Both the position numbers and the translations under genes were made by a program. This document shows positions 32,129-44,050 of a DNA stretch of 64,000 nt, piece by piece; position 1 is the first letter of the stretch; every line of letters begins with the position of its first letter. The DNA is from Rugalucina vietnamica. Taxonomy: Eukaryota > Mollusca > Bivalvia > Lucinida > Lucinidae. The stretch spans positions 55,717,356-55,781,355 of the forward strand of contig OZ024874.1 of assembly GCA_964017185.1 (NCBI GenBank). The letters are read 5' to 3'. The notes beneath the pieces were generated by a model. The model had not been told where the DNA came from, searched no databases, and saw only the letters and a program-made list of their open reading frames with translations.

Positions 32129-33650
32129 TTTAGCTCACCTGAGCCAAAGGCTCACAGGTGAGCTTATAGTATACCCATGCTCCGGCGTCCGTCGTCGTCC
32201 GTCGTCGTCCGTCGTCCGTCGTCCGTCGTTCACAATTTCAAAGATCTTCTTCTCTGAAACCACTAGGCCAATCAAAGCCAAACTTCATGTGGAGCATCCT
32301 TAGGAAGGGGGAACGAAAGTTTGTATAAATGGTCATGGTCACATGACCAAGATGGCCGCCATGGCTATAAATAGCAAAAACCTTTAAAAATCTTCTTCTC
32401 CAGAACCAGAAGGCCTATGATTTTGAAACTTAGCATGAAGCATCAGGCAATGGAGCTCTACAAAAGTTGTATAAATCATGACCCTGGGATGACCTTGACC
32501 TTTTTTACGGCAAGGTCAACTTAGGCCGCCCATGCATTTTAATGGGAAAAAATAGGAAAATGTCAATTATTGGCAAAAAAACTTGCTAGGAATGAGCAAA
32601 TGGACAGAATATTCATGGTTATGAAAATATTTTGGGCCCAGAGGGTTGTCTGCCCCTGCCCCGGGGCTATCTACATGTGTATGACAATAATATTCAAACA
32701 TCTTCTTCTCTGAAACCGCTTGGCCAATCAAAGCCAAACTTTATGTGGAGCATTCTTAGGAAGGGTGAATGAAATTTTGTATAAATGATCACGGTCACAT
32801 GACCAAGATGGCCGCCATGGCTATAAATAGCAAAAACCTTTAAAAATCTTCTTCTCCAGAACCAGAAGGCCTATGATTTTGAAACTTGGCATGAAGCATC
32901 AGGCAATGGAGCTCTACAAAGTTTGTATAAATCATGACCCTGGGATGACCTTGACCTTTTTTACAGCAAGGTCAACTTAGGCCACCCAAGCATTTGAATG
33001 GGAAAAAATAGGAAAATTGTCATTTAATGGCAAAAAACTTGCTAGGAATGAGCAAATGGACAGAAGATTTATGTTTATAAAAATGTTTTGGGCCCAGAGG
33101 GTTGTCTGCCCCTGCCCTGGGGCTATATACATGTGTATGAACATAATATTCAAACATCTTCTTCTCCGAAACCGCTTGGCCAATCAAAGCCAAACTTTAT
33201 GTGGAGCATTCTTAGGAAGGGTGAATGAAATTTTGTATAAATGGTCAAGGTCACATGACCAAGATGGCCGCCATGGCTTTAAATAGTAAAAACCTTTAAA
33301 AATCTTCTTCTCCAGAACCAGAAGGCCTATGATTTTGAATCTTGGCATGAAGCATCAGGCAATGGAGCTCTACAAAAGTTGTATAAATCATGACCCTGGG
33401 ATGATCTTGACCTTTTTTATTACAAGGTCAACTTAGGTTGCCCATGCATTTGAATGGGGAATATTGTTACAATGTCATTTTAGGGCAAAACTTGCAGTAA
33501 ATTGGCAAATGGACTGAATCTTTATGATTTAAAAAAGAAATTGACTCCAGAGGTTGCTCTGACCCTGCCCTGGGGTTATATACTTGTATATTACCATTCT
33601 AGTCAAACAAGGTCTCAGGTGAGCGTTTTCAGGACCATTGGTCCTCTGGT
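32129..33650 (+). mobile_element. Family C element inserted in a tandem array
   Basis: Same 5' hairpin, GTCGTCC tract, about three 450-bp monomers, inverted CTCAGGTGAGC and terminal hairpin. It interrupts the GTTGCCATGGCAA array; GTAGATA is found on both sides, either a target duplication or coincidence within the array. Confidence 0.87.
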
Positions 33651-34430
33651 TTGTAGATACAGGTTTCATGGTCTGGAATTCTAATTGCTATGGCAACATT
33701 GACGCAATGAAGTTGCTATGGCAAGTAGATACAGGCCTCATGGTCAAGAATTCTGCTTGCTATGGCACTGTTGTCTGAGGCAATGTAGTTGCCATGTCAA
33801 GTAGATTCTGGTTTCATGGTCTGGAATTCTAGTTCCTATGGCAATGTTGTCTTTTACTTAGGCAGTGTAGTTGCCATGGCAAGTAGATAAGGGTTTCATG
33901 TTCTGGGATTCTAATTGCAATAGCAATGTTGGGGCAATAAAGTTGCTATGCAAGCAGATGCAGGTTTCATGGCCAGGTATTCTAATCGCTATGCCAATGT
34001 TGCTGAGACAATGTAGTTGCCATGGCAAGCAGATGCAGGTTTCATTATTAAGAATTCTAATTGCTATGGCAATGTAGTTGCCAAAGCAAGTAGATTCAGG
34101 TAAGAGTTGCATAACGCGAGTGCTACGTAGCGCTTTGTAGATGGCTCCCGACGTCACGATGACGTCATTTTGTGCAGACGCATACAAGCAACAAAGCGCT
34201 ACGTAGCGCTTGCGTGATGCAACTCTTACCAGGTTTCATGGTCTGGAATTCTAATTGCTATGGCAATATTGAGGCAATAAAATAGCTATGGCAAGTAGAT
34301 GCAGGCCTCATGGTCAGGAATTCTAATTGCTATAGCACTGTTGTCTGAAGCAATGTAGTTGCTATTGCAAGTAGGGGCAGATTTCATATCCAGGCTATAG
34401 CACTGTTGTCTTATTACTGAGATATTGTTG
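33651..34430 (+). repeat. Same GTTGCCATGGCAA array, right part
   Basis: Continues the array after the inserted family C element, with the same palindrome variants at about 33790, 33870 and 34016. Interrupted once by the 129-bp MITE. Confidence 0.8.
34101..34229. mobile_element. 129-bp palindromic MITE, CAGG target duplication
   Basis: Long inverted arms, outer TAAGAGTTGCAT and inner GCTACGTAGCGCTTTGT, around a centre with GACGTCACGATGACGTCA. CAGG is duplicated; removal restores the array unit GATTCAGGTTTCATGG. Confidence 0.82.
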
Positions 34431-35508
34431 CTCTGGCAGCAGGTAAATGGAAGGTCTAGTGATAGCTACAATAAAATATTGAAACCTACCGAAAGCACCC
34501 TGAGGCAACTCCCTGTTCAACACAAACAACAATACACACATTCTCTGGTAAAAAATCAACAAACAAACAGCAATCCATTCCTCAGAAAGGTAATTAATCC
34601 ACCACAGTCTGCTATAAGTAGATGCAGGTTTTTAGTTTCAAAAATTTTGATTGCTGTGCGTACTTGCAGTAGATTTCTTCTTGTTAAGGACTCTTGGAAT
34701 CAATTAGTTTGTACATGTACTTGTCACATACTTTGTTCTAATAATTTAGTCATCATTGGTACAAGGATGGGTCAGAAAGTTCTGTCATAGGTGTTATAAC
34801 TTTGTTACTAGACATGATAGGTTACTGTATTAAGAGCTACATTTCTCCTTTATAATGATGCCAAAATATAAATGCAGGAAAGAAATAAATACTTCGAAAT
34901 AGATGCCTTGAAAGACACCTGGGGTAAAACCACTGGCACGTTTTCTTGAATTTGTGAATATTGTGTGCGTTTATAACTACCAATCAAATTTTCTCCAGAT
35001 TGACAGTGATAAATAATAGTACATTTAGAAAAGCAATGTGACAAAAATTACTGTTATCGACGCTATGCTGACTTTATAATAAAGTGATGTATATGATGTC
35101 ATTAAAATGTATGCCCCTATAGCATTTCTGGTATGGCTGAACCATTATTATTGTTTTTTTTTTATTATTTTTATGAGTTTACTATAGAGCACTCTAGGAT
35201 GAAACCAAAAAAATGGTTAAATGCATTTTAAGCTCCCCTGGTCTCTGTGTAGATGTCAATAAGTTACTGAGTAATGAAGGGAGTGACAGAACTTTTGGAC
35301 CGATCCTCATATGCAGTCACCTTGCTCTCCTTCAGCTTTGCAGTAGTTGGCCAATGCTGTGTTTGCTTGTTTTCAATTCAGCAATGATTTTCGTAATAAC
35401 AGACCTATGCAAGTAATGTCACTCATCACAAAACACACATAATTCCATTTGAACCTGCCCTGAAATTGAGTTTAGACCATTTCCAGATTGCCTTTGCTAC
35501 AGACGCAA
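34431..35508. other. Intergenic, no feature
   Basis: Mostly unique. ATAATAAAG near 35077 is a possible polyadenylation box but no transcript can be assigned. Confidence 0.4.
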
Positions 35509-35685
35509 TTGAGCCGCAACACAAGAAAACCGGTCTTTTGGGTTTCCGACAAGGTCTGACACAAACTAGCCTGTACAGTCACAGAAGCAGGCTAGAAGCT
35601 TGAAATTTCAGAGCCGCTGAAAAGCTGCAGCTGCGCCTTTGTTTTCGCATAGGCAAAAATTTGATTTTCTCACGATGCGGCTCGA
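35509..35685 (+). mobile_element. Family A MITE, copy 26, hairpin mostly lost
   Basis: Ends GCAACACAAGAAAACCGG and TTTTCTCACGATGCGGC; about 60 nt around the hairpin missing; AT flanks. Confidence 0.77.
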
Positions 35686-36185
35686 TTTGGACATGATAGG
35701 TTTTTATGAGATCTTAATTGTGGGAACCCATAGAAGTGTCTTGCTCGCCGTGATTGCAAAGGATACCCCCAGCTTATTGCTGGCCAAAAGTTTTACATGA
35801 TCACCCTATAGATTGTGAGAACTTCTTGGCTGTTTTAGATATTATTGATAAATAATGGGATATCAAAATATCATTTCTGTCAATTTTTGATAGAAAAGTG
35901 ACAAATTTGACCTTTAAAATAATAAAGGCTTTATTTACCATTAAAAAAAATCACAATAAATGTTCTGTTGTTATTTGTATGGGAAAAGCCTATTTTGTTT
36001 GCCAGAATATGCAAGTTGTGTTTTAAAATAGGGCTACTTCATTCTACTGTATTTTCTAAAATTCATCTTTTCCATAAATTTTTGCTTATTTATTTCATAA
36101 ATTCAGTCATTTCATTTTGTCTACTCCCATGATAGACGGCTGATTTAATAGATGAAGATTCATTTGTTTGTCACATTCACCATTT
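35686..36185. other. Intergenic, no feature
   Basis: AT-rich unique sequence; no open frame with coding character. Confidence 0.45.
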
Positions 36186-36487
36186 TTGCATTATCGGCTG
36201 GTTTCCAGTTTACAAGAAATCAATATTGGAAATACAGGTAACCAAAACCACCCTGACCTCAAGGTCAGTGTGCTTTTGGTTACCTGTATTTCCAATATTA
36301 ATTAGTTCAAAGCTGGAAACCAGCAGATAATGCAAAAAGCATTATCGGCTGGTTTCCAGCTTACATGAAATCAATATTGGAATGCAGGTAACCAAAACCA
36401 CCCTGAACTCAAGGTCAGGGTGGTTTTAGTTACCTGTATTTCCAATATTGATTATTTCAAAGCTGGAAACCAGCCAATAATGCAAAA
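36186..36487. repeat. Two tandem palindromes of about 150 bp
   Basis: Each reads GCTGGTTTCCAG, ATTGGAA, GGTAACCAAAACC, a CTCAAGGTCAG tip, then the complement back to CTGGAAACCAG. The second (36338-36487) pairs better than the first (36186-36344). Both are bounded by GCATTATC/ATAATGC. Confidence 0.78.
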
Positions 36488-37275
36488 ATGGTAAATTCTC
36501 ATTTTGTGTTTGCAGCTTTCACTGTGTAGCATTACTTTTGAGTGTTTGGCCTAATGACATCGTTGGTATAGTTCAAGCGCCAGTTTTACACTGACATGAA
36601 ACATCATAGGAAAAACTTCTCACGGCTCCAAACACAACGGGTGTTGATCAAACTGTTTTCTATGTTTCCTTTTTGCAGTGTTATAAAAAGTGTATGACTA
36701 AATGCAGTCTGATCATTGCTTTTATTGTTGATTCATCTCCTGTTTAATACTTGCATTTTAATGAGCAGTTTGAATACATTTTGTTGTTTTTCTATGATAA
36801 CTTTTAATATCTTAAAATATAAATAATGAATTATTTTGCATTTACATCAGGGCCAGTCTGAGTGTTTTTGATTTAATTGCCAAACCATATTTTCACCAGT
36901 ACAACTCCCCATACACATAATTTTAACATGTGGTTAAGGTATATGCATGCAACTGAGAGGATATAACATTTTTGGACAAGCTGTAAAGTTAAATTGCAGT
37001 TCTTTGTATAAAATGGAAATGGACTTTGTAAATATTGTACAAGAAGTTTTGAAGCTACTGTAGAATGAAGTGTCTTTTTGTTGTATTTATTACAGAAATA
37101 TGTATATAACTGTTATTTTAACTGTAGCATGACAAATTTAAAATGATGCCTTTTGAAAACATTGATCAGCCTTGAAAATTATCCACTTGATCAGTCTTTT
37201 TAGATTTAGGGGCTGTGCACTCTCCAGAAAGCTTTTCCCAGTATGACTCTGAGCCCCACCAAATTGCTATGAAAT
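36488..37275. other. Intergenic, no feature
   Basis: AT-rich unique sequence reminiscent of a long 3' UTR, but nothing in it proves transcription. Confidence 0.4.
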
Positions 37276-37732
37276 CAGGTCTCGAGGTATAAAACTTTTT
37301 TCTTGCCCAACTAAGCTGAGCATGAAATTTCAATAGCTCATAAAAACTGAAATAACCAAATTCAGTTGAAACCCTTAAGACAGTAATCTATCCTGCTGAT
37401 AAATGAGCCGCCTCATGGGAAAACCAACAATCTGCATATGCGAAAACAAAGGCGCGGAACAGCTTCGCGGTAACCACGAAGCTGATCAGCGCCTTTGATT
37501 TCGCTACTCGGACAGTACAATTCCTCCTCTACTTAACTCCAAAACTTCAAGCTTCTAGCCTGCTTCTATAGCTGTACAGGCCAGTTTGTGTCAGACCTGT
37601 TCGGAAGCCACATTGTTGGTTTTCCCACGAGACTGCTCAAATGTTAAAATGCCATCAATTGTTGGCATTTTAACATTTATGAGCAGGATAAATTTTAGTC
37701 CATGAAAAAAGTCTTATGACCTCAGGTCCAGG
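37276..37732. mobile_element. Family E MITE, copy 3, split by family A copy 27
   Basis: CTCGAGGTATAAAACTTTTT left; TGTTGGCATTTTAACATT after the insertion; right end CTTATGACCTCAGG. Confidence 0.72.
37403..37640 (-). mobile_element. Family A MITE, copy 27, inserted in a family E MITE
   Basis: TTCGCGG/CCACGAA hairpin left. The host sequence CTGATAAATGTTAAAATGCC is split, with AA (or AAAT) repeated at the junctions. Confidence 0.85.
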
Positions 37733-39683
37733 CTTTCTGGCAGTATTGACTGGTACAAATGTATGTGCCATGGCTGATCTTAATGTTCAAGTGGAGGTCG
37801 TAGATCATTTTGTAGACTTGTCATGTTTCAGCCCATTTTATGTGTAAATCAAACAAAATATGCTGTAAAATAAAGAGTGTTTATTTTGTCTCGGTCGATC
37901 ATAGATTTCCACATAATTGTACCTGTATCATAAAAAGAATTATTAAAATGCTGATACAGATGAAAATCTTGTTCATCCATCCCTGTTAAATTTTAAGCAA
38001 ATGCCCTCATCTCCATATGATCTCAGCTGTTGAGTGGGACAACCAACCAAAATATGCAGTCCTTGATAGCATAGCATAGTCTTTAATTATAGCCCCGCTT
38101 TGAAAAAGTGGGGCTATACTGGATTCACCCTGTCCTTCCGTCGTTCTGTCCTTCCGATATTCCGTTATTCTGTTATTCCGTTCTTCCGTCCATAAATCTG
38201 TAACCACTCATAAATTGTGAACCAGTTGTTAGACTTTAACCAAATTTGGCATATGCATCAATATTGACAATATTAACTTATGTATAAATGCATGTCAGTT
38301 TCCCCAAATTTGCATAAGAGTTATTGCCCTTGGATGGCCCTATATTGACATCAGAGTTTCGTTTCCGCTCAATATCTTGAGAACGAATTGACAGAATCCG
38401 ACCAAATTTTGTATGCACATCATCATTGACAAGATCTAGCTTGGGATTGTTACCCGTCATTTTTCGCAAAATTTTGACGGAGTTACGGCCCTTATTTGAC
38501 GTCAGAATTTCGTTTCCGCTCAATATCTTGAGAACGAATTGACAGAATCCGACCAAATTTTGTATGCACATCATCATGGACAAGATCTAGCTTGGGATTG
38601 TTACCCGTCATTTTTCGCAAAATTTTGACGGAGTTACGGCCCTTGATTGACGTCAGAATTTCGTTTCCGCTCAATATCTTGAGAACGAATTGACAGAATC
38701 CGACCAAATTTTGTGTGCACATCATCATTGACAAGATCTAGCTGGGGATTGTTACCCGTCATTTTTCGCAAAATTTTGACGGAGTTACGGCCCTTGATTG
38801 ACGTCAGAATTTCATTTCTGCTCAATATCTTGTGAACGAATTGACAGAATCCGACCATATTTTGTGTGCACATCAACATTGACAAGATCTAGCTTGGGAT
38901 TGTTACCCGTCATTTTTCGCAAAATTTTGACGGAGTTACAGCCCTTAATTGACATCAGAATTTCGTTTCCGCTCAATATCTTGAGAACGAATTGACAGAA
39001 TAAGACCAAATTTTGTATGCATGTCATCATTGACAAGATCTAGCTTGAGATTGTTACCCGTCATTTTTCGCAAAATTTTGACGGAGTTACGGCCCTTGAC
39101 TGACGTCAGAATTTTGTTTCCGCTCAATATCTTGAGAACGAATTGACAGAATCCAACCAAATTTTGTGTGCACATAAACATTGACAAGATCTAGCTTGGG
39201 ATTGTTACCCGTCATTTTTCGCAAAATTTTGACGGAGTTACGGCCCTTAATTGACGTCAGAATTTCGTTTCCGCTCAATATCTTGAGAAAGAATTGACAG
39301 AATCCGACCAAATTTTGTGTGCACATCATCATTGACAAGATCTAGCTTGGGATTGTTACCCATCATTTTTCGCAAAATTTTGACGGAGCATAGCGTACAC
39401 ATCTCTTATAAATTTTTTGTGCATTTTTTCTTCGCTGAACCATGAAGTTAGCATATGGTTTCAACTGTACAACTGGGCAATAAAGTGTTGGTGATGCTGC
39501 AGCTCACTGCAGGGGGTGTGTAATTAGCTGAACATATCAGATAAAAAGCTATTTTCATTAAGGTGCAAAATCGTTAATATTTCACGTAGAAAACGGATTG
39601 AAAATGCAAAGTTATTCAAAAGATTCTGATAATTATGAATTTTTACTTTGTTTTCGTCTAAAATGTACAATTATGTATTCTGA

Positions 39684-40862
39684 TTTTTATCGCACCTGCT
39701 TATAGCAGGGTGCGATATAGGAGTCCAAATTTCTGTCCGTCCGTCCGTCCGTCAACATTTACGTCGAAGTATGGTTTTCTCGACATCAGAGATAGCTGCG
39801 AGTCTGAAACCTTGCATAGTAATTGTCCCTGACATACCCTTCAAGCACGCACCTTAACCCAGTGGCTTTGACCTATATTTCACGGTCCACTGACTTTGAG
39901 AATTTTTACGTCGAAGTTTTGTCAACATTACGTTTCTCGACATCAGAGATAGCTGCGAGTCTGAAACCTTGCATAGTAATTGTCCTTGACATACCCTTCA
40001 AGCACGCACCTTAACCCGGTGCCCTTGACCTATATTTCACGGTCCACTGACTTTGATAATTTTTAAGTCGAAGTTTGGTTTTCTCGACATCAGAGATAGC
40101 TGCAAGTCTGAAACCTTGCATAGTAATTGTCCTTGACATACCCTTCAAGCACGCACCTCAACCCGGTGCCCTTGACCTATATTTCATGGTCCACTGACTT
40201 TGAAAATTTTTACATCGAAGTTTGGTTTTCTCGACATCAGAAATAGTTGGAATCTGAAACTTTGCATAGTAACTGTCCTTGACATGCCCTTTAAGGTGGA
40301 ACACCGGTAAAAAAATATCACTCCGCCGTACCCCATGAAAATAGTGCATTTAAAAATCTCATCCACACATGTTTGATGCTGAATAGTGAGAACATTTCCT
40401 ACATTCTGTGTAAGATCTCGCATTTACTACAAAGTGTCGCCATAATACGACATGTTAGTGCACAAATCACCATGCCAAAGCGGACTATATCTCATCGGAG
40501 GCTTCTGTTTGTACACTACCCCCTAGTAAAATCCGGACCATTCTAGAGTGTAAAATCCACCCATAGGTATATTGCAAAATGGAATACCGGAAAATCGAGA
40601 TGGTCAACCCCCCTAGGTAGTGGCACCTTTGGGTAGGAGTGTGGCTGGGCTATCAAGTTAGAGAAGACCTTTTGGTGGTGCAACGTTGGGTACTAGCTGG
40701 GAGTGTCACAAAGTGAGGGAATTTGCATTGCAGCCTATGGGAGATTTTTTACTGGTGTTGGACCTTAAGCACGCACCTTGACCCGATGCCCTTGAACTAT
40801 ATTTCACGGTCTGTTGACTTTGCCCGATGCAGGTGCGATATCGACCTCCGCGGAGTTCTTGT
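39684..40862 (+). mobile_element. Family H element, copy 1
   Basis: 5' hairpin TATCGCACCTGC/GCAGGGTGCGATA (39689-39718), CCGTCCGTCCGTCCGTC tract, monomers of about 146-159 bp starting GACATCAGAGATAGCTGCGA, inverted terminus GCAGGTGCGATA (40829-40840), hairpin CTCCGCGGAG, TTCTTGT. Interrupted by a MITE at 40291-40769. Confidence 0.85.
40291..40769. mobile_element. TTAA-flanked MITE inside family H copy 1
   Basis: Inverted ends GGTGGAACACCGGTAAAAAA and TTTTTTACTGGTGTTGGACC, flanked by TTAA. The uninterrupted family H monomer reads CCCTTCAAGCACGC, so the empty site is clear. TTAA target use fits piggyBac or Kolobok MITEs. Confidence 0.8.
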
Positions 40863-41291
40863 TATATACATATATCAATTATCAACAGATAATTAATCAC
40901 GAGATAACCAAACCAAAATTTGCATAATGACCGCAGTAGCTCTGTGGTAGTTAATTATTTCATAACTCTGTAATGTGCACCATCTGAACCGGAGATACCT
41001 ATCATCTCAGGCAGAGTGAAAGGTATCTCGGGGTCAAAAACAATAAGAGATGTGTACGCTATGTATGGCCATTTTTTGAGGTCAGAATTTCGTTTCCGCT
41101 CAATATCTTGAGAACGAATTGACATAATCAGACCAAATTTTGTATGTGCATCAATATTGACGAGATCTAGCTTGTGATAGTTACCTGTCATTGTTTTTTT
41201 CACCCTGCAAAAAAGCTGAGAAGCGGGGCTATAGTCAGATTCTCTGACAATTCTAGTTCCACCTAAAATAAGTGTGAAAAAGGTGCTAATA

Positions 41292-42704
41292 CAGCCCCTT
41301 TCACTTGAGTTTGCCGTTTGAGCATTTAGGTCAATCAAGTTTGTAAGTAAACAAGGACAACTTTGTATTCTATTTTAGAACTGAAACACTGTCCCAGGTG
41401 TCAGGTGTTCTTAAAATCTATTTAGCATTTATCTTTAGGTAATGTCACTTCTTCTGATAAAACATAATTGGTTAAAGCACAGTTTATTTCAAAATTCTTC
41501 GCAAAACATATACAATGCATACTAAGAACACACATTTGAAATAGGATAGGGAAAAAAGCAGCATTGTATAAATTTTTATCGCACCTGCTTATAGCAGGGT
41601 GCGATGTAGGAGTCCAAATTTCTGTCCGTTCGTGCGTGCATTCGTCCATCCGTCAACATTTACGTCGAAGTTTGGTTTTCTCGACATCAGAGATAGCTGC
41701 GAGCCTGAAACCTTGCATAATAATTGTCCCTGACATACCCTTCAAGCACGCACCTTAACCCAGTGCCCTTGACCTATATTTCATGGTCCACTGACTTTGA
41801 ACATTTTTACGTTGAAGTTTTGTCAACATTTATGTCGAAGTTTGTTTTTTTCGACATCAGAGATAGCTGCGAGTCTGAAACCTTGCATAGTAATTGTCCT
41901 TGACATACCCTTCAAGCATGCACCTTAACCCGGTGCCCTTGACCTATATTTCACGGTCCACTGACTTTGAAAATTTTTACGTCAAAGTTTTGTCAACATT
42001 TATGTCGAAGTTTGGTTTTCTCGACATCAGAGATAGCTGCGAGTCTGATACCTTGCATAGTAATTGTCCTTGATATACCCTTCAAGCACGCACCTTAACC
42101 CAGTGCCCTAGACCTATATTTCACTGTCCACTGACTTTGAAAATTTTTATGTCGAAGTTTGGTTTTCTCGACATCAGAGATAGCTGCGAGTCTGAAACCT
42201 TGCATAGTAATTGTCCTTGACACACCCTTCAAGCACGCACCTTAACCAGGTGCCCTTGACCTATATTTCACGGTCCACTGACTTTGAAAATTTTTACGTC
42301 GAAGTTTGGTTTTCTCGACATCAGAGATAGCTGTGAGTCTGCAACCTTGCATGGTAATTGTCCTTGACATGCCCTTCAAGCACGCACCTTGACCCGGTGC
42401 CCTTGAACTATATTTCACGGTCTATTGACTTTGCCCGATGCAGGTGCGATATCGACCTCCGCGGAGTTCTTGTAGCAGTTACTTATCGGTATCTACATGG
42501 CCAAAATCTCACATTGTAAGATAAAAAATTCACTTGAGTTTGCCGTTTTAAAGGTCATTCAGTTTGAAACTGTCACTCAATTCAGCAGTTCGATCAATCC
42601 AGATGTCTTTGTGGACAACATGAAAAGAAACTCAGATCTTCAGAGCACATGGTCTTAATGTGTGATGCAAATGCTCAAACGGCAAACTCGAGTGAAAAGG
42701 GCTG
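41292..42704. mobile_element. Family I element, copy 2
   Basis: Ends CAGCCCCTTTCACTTGAG and CTCGAGTGAAAAGGGCTG. Carries family H copy 2. No clear 3-bp duplication here. Confidence 0.78.
41573..42473 (+). mobile_element. Family H element, copy 2, inside a family I element
   Basis: Same hairpin, tract (CCGTTCGTGCGTGC form), five monomers, inverted terminus GCAGGTGCGATA, hairpin CTCCGCGGAG, TTCTTGT. The family I copy at 23.3-24.7 kb shows the empty site (ATTTTAGCAGTTAC). Confidence 0.85.
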
Positions 42705-42791
42705 CAAGAAGATGTGATATATTTCCACCTGTTGCATTGAATATCCTGAACTTACGAGTACAATTTAAATGTTTTCTATGGCAATGATAGC

Positions 42792-42958
42792 TGGAGGTTC
42801 CAGTGGCGGATTAAGTGTGAGTTCGCTCGAACCCCCCTCTTGGACCAAATTTTTTCATGGTGAAATTTAGAAAAATCTGCAAAAATGTCAAAAACGAACT
42901 CCCTTGGTGGATTTGAACCACCCCTCCAGAAATCCTGGATCCCCTGCTGGGATCCTGG
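42792..42958. repeat. Related poly-C/GGATCC repeat, diverged
   Basis: CAGTGGCGGATTAAG, GAACCCCCCTC and CCAGAAATCCTGGATCCCC recall family O. Weak match. Confidence 0.4.
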
Positions 42959-43031
42959 ATGATAAATGACGGTAACATGCTTTTCAAGCCTTCACACTTC
43001 AATGACCTTTCTCCATAGCATTGACATTCAT

Positions 43032-43272
43032 TTTTTTTTTAATTCAGTTTTACGTCCCTTTCAAGATTATTTCAGCTCATATGAGATGGGCCAATCAGTA
43101 GGTGGGCGAAAATGGGAGAACCCCGAGAAAAACCACCTGACACACCCGCAAGCAGAACTTGGCTTGTCTCACATGTGGCCAGAGCGGGTTCGAACCCACA
43201 CCAGACACAGCGGTGAGATGAACGAGTGATTAAGAAACAGCGCTCTTAACCGCTCGGCCACGGGGGCCGCAT
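43032..43272 (-). mobile_element. tRNA-derived SINE, 13-bp target duplication
   Basis: On the minus strand it begins GGCCCCCGTGGCCGAGCGG (A box), has GGGTTCGAACCC (B box) and ends GGGACGTAAAACTGAATT plus an A-run. CATTGACATTCAT is repeated at 43019-43031 and 43273-43285. The long spacing before the B box resembles a Leu/Ser-type tRNA with a variable arm. Confidence 0.85.
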
Positions 43273-43285
43273 CATTGACATTCAT

Positions 43286-44050
43286 GAATGTGGACCCCCT
43301 ACATACATGTAGTTAAAAAAATGTCCTTGACATGTCTTGATCCAGCACCATTTATCTTGACTTTGGTCATTTCGCAGTTAAAATGTTTGTTTGTTTTTTA
43401 ACTTTGTTACCATTTACATTGTATTATTGTATTAAACTTGGTGGGATGTTAAACCCCAAATCAACCTACCAAAAATTGCTCTGTTCTTAAAATATACAAT
43501 TAAGCAGGCTGCTTCACCCATTGACGTTACCTTATTATTTTGCCATGCAGAGCAATATTAACCTCTGCAACTTTCTTGTTCTTTAGCTCTTTGAGGTCCA
43601 GAATCGAATACTAATTCATGAGCTGTTATAAGTTAAAGGAGGCACACAAAGTACTGATGATCTGCTTCTGAAAGGCTTGTCCAGGAACTGTGTGGAACCA
43701 TCTTGACATGACCATAGTTAAAACAATCCTAATTGGTGGTTTAATCCAAGGATTATGCATTTTATTGTCATCCTTGCAAATGACACTTGTAGCATCAAAA
43801 TTCCTCATAGCCTGTGGTAATTGATGCAGATCTTGTTTCTGAGGAATACTTAGTGGGTAACTTGCAGTCAAAGACTACAAGTTGGGAGCCCAAACTACAA
43901 GTACCTTAGTCCTAATGTTGGATTAACACACTTTTCTCATAACCACAAACCCCTGACTGAGGCTTAAACCTTTCAACCTAGTCCTAGGCATCGCTGTGCC
44001 AGTTTGCTCTGCTATGAGGCTTATGGTACTTCAAAAAACAATCTGCATTT
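43286..44050. other. Intergenic, no gene
   Basis: Unique sequence between two SINEs; open frames here lack splice or homology support. Confidence 0.45.

Larger units (their letters stand above)
39389..41063. mobile_element. DNA transposon remnant with TIR CATAGCGTACACATCTC, inside family G
   Basis: Left terminus CATAGCGTACACATCTC is the reverse complement of the right end. The flanks rejoin as a normal family G monomer (GACGGAG then TATGGCC). No transposase frame is seen. It carries a family H element, which in turn carries a MITE. Confidence 0.8.
38084..41257 (+). mobile_element. Family G element, 151-bp monomers, split by an insertion
   Basis: 5' hairpin ATAGCCCCGCTTT/AAAGTGGGGCTAT (38089-38116), CCTTCCG/TTCTG tract, monomers of exactly 151 bp (38350-39388), an inserted element 39389-41063, one further monomer, inverted terminus AAGCGGGGCTATA, hairpin GTCAGATTCTCTGAC (41234-41248), TTCTAGT. 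Open frames inside are period artefacts. Confidence 0.87.

Noticed and set aside
31573-34187. Repetitive minus-strand frames with AIAIRIPXHET motifs
   Set aside because: The peptide repeat is a translation of the GTTGCCATGGCAA array, with the same units in other frames and no start or splice context.
38350-39388. Regular 151-bp repeats resembling an array such as CRISPR or a protein repeat on the minus strand
   Set aside because: Whole units repeat with no unique spacers, the frames recur only because 151-bp units are tandem, and the array is bounded by hairpins of a eukaryotic mobile element.
43190-43270. tRNA-Leu/Ser gene on the minus strand
   Set aside because: A 13-bp target duplication and SINE tail show it is the head of a retroposed SINE.
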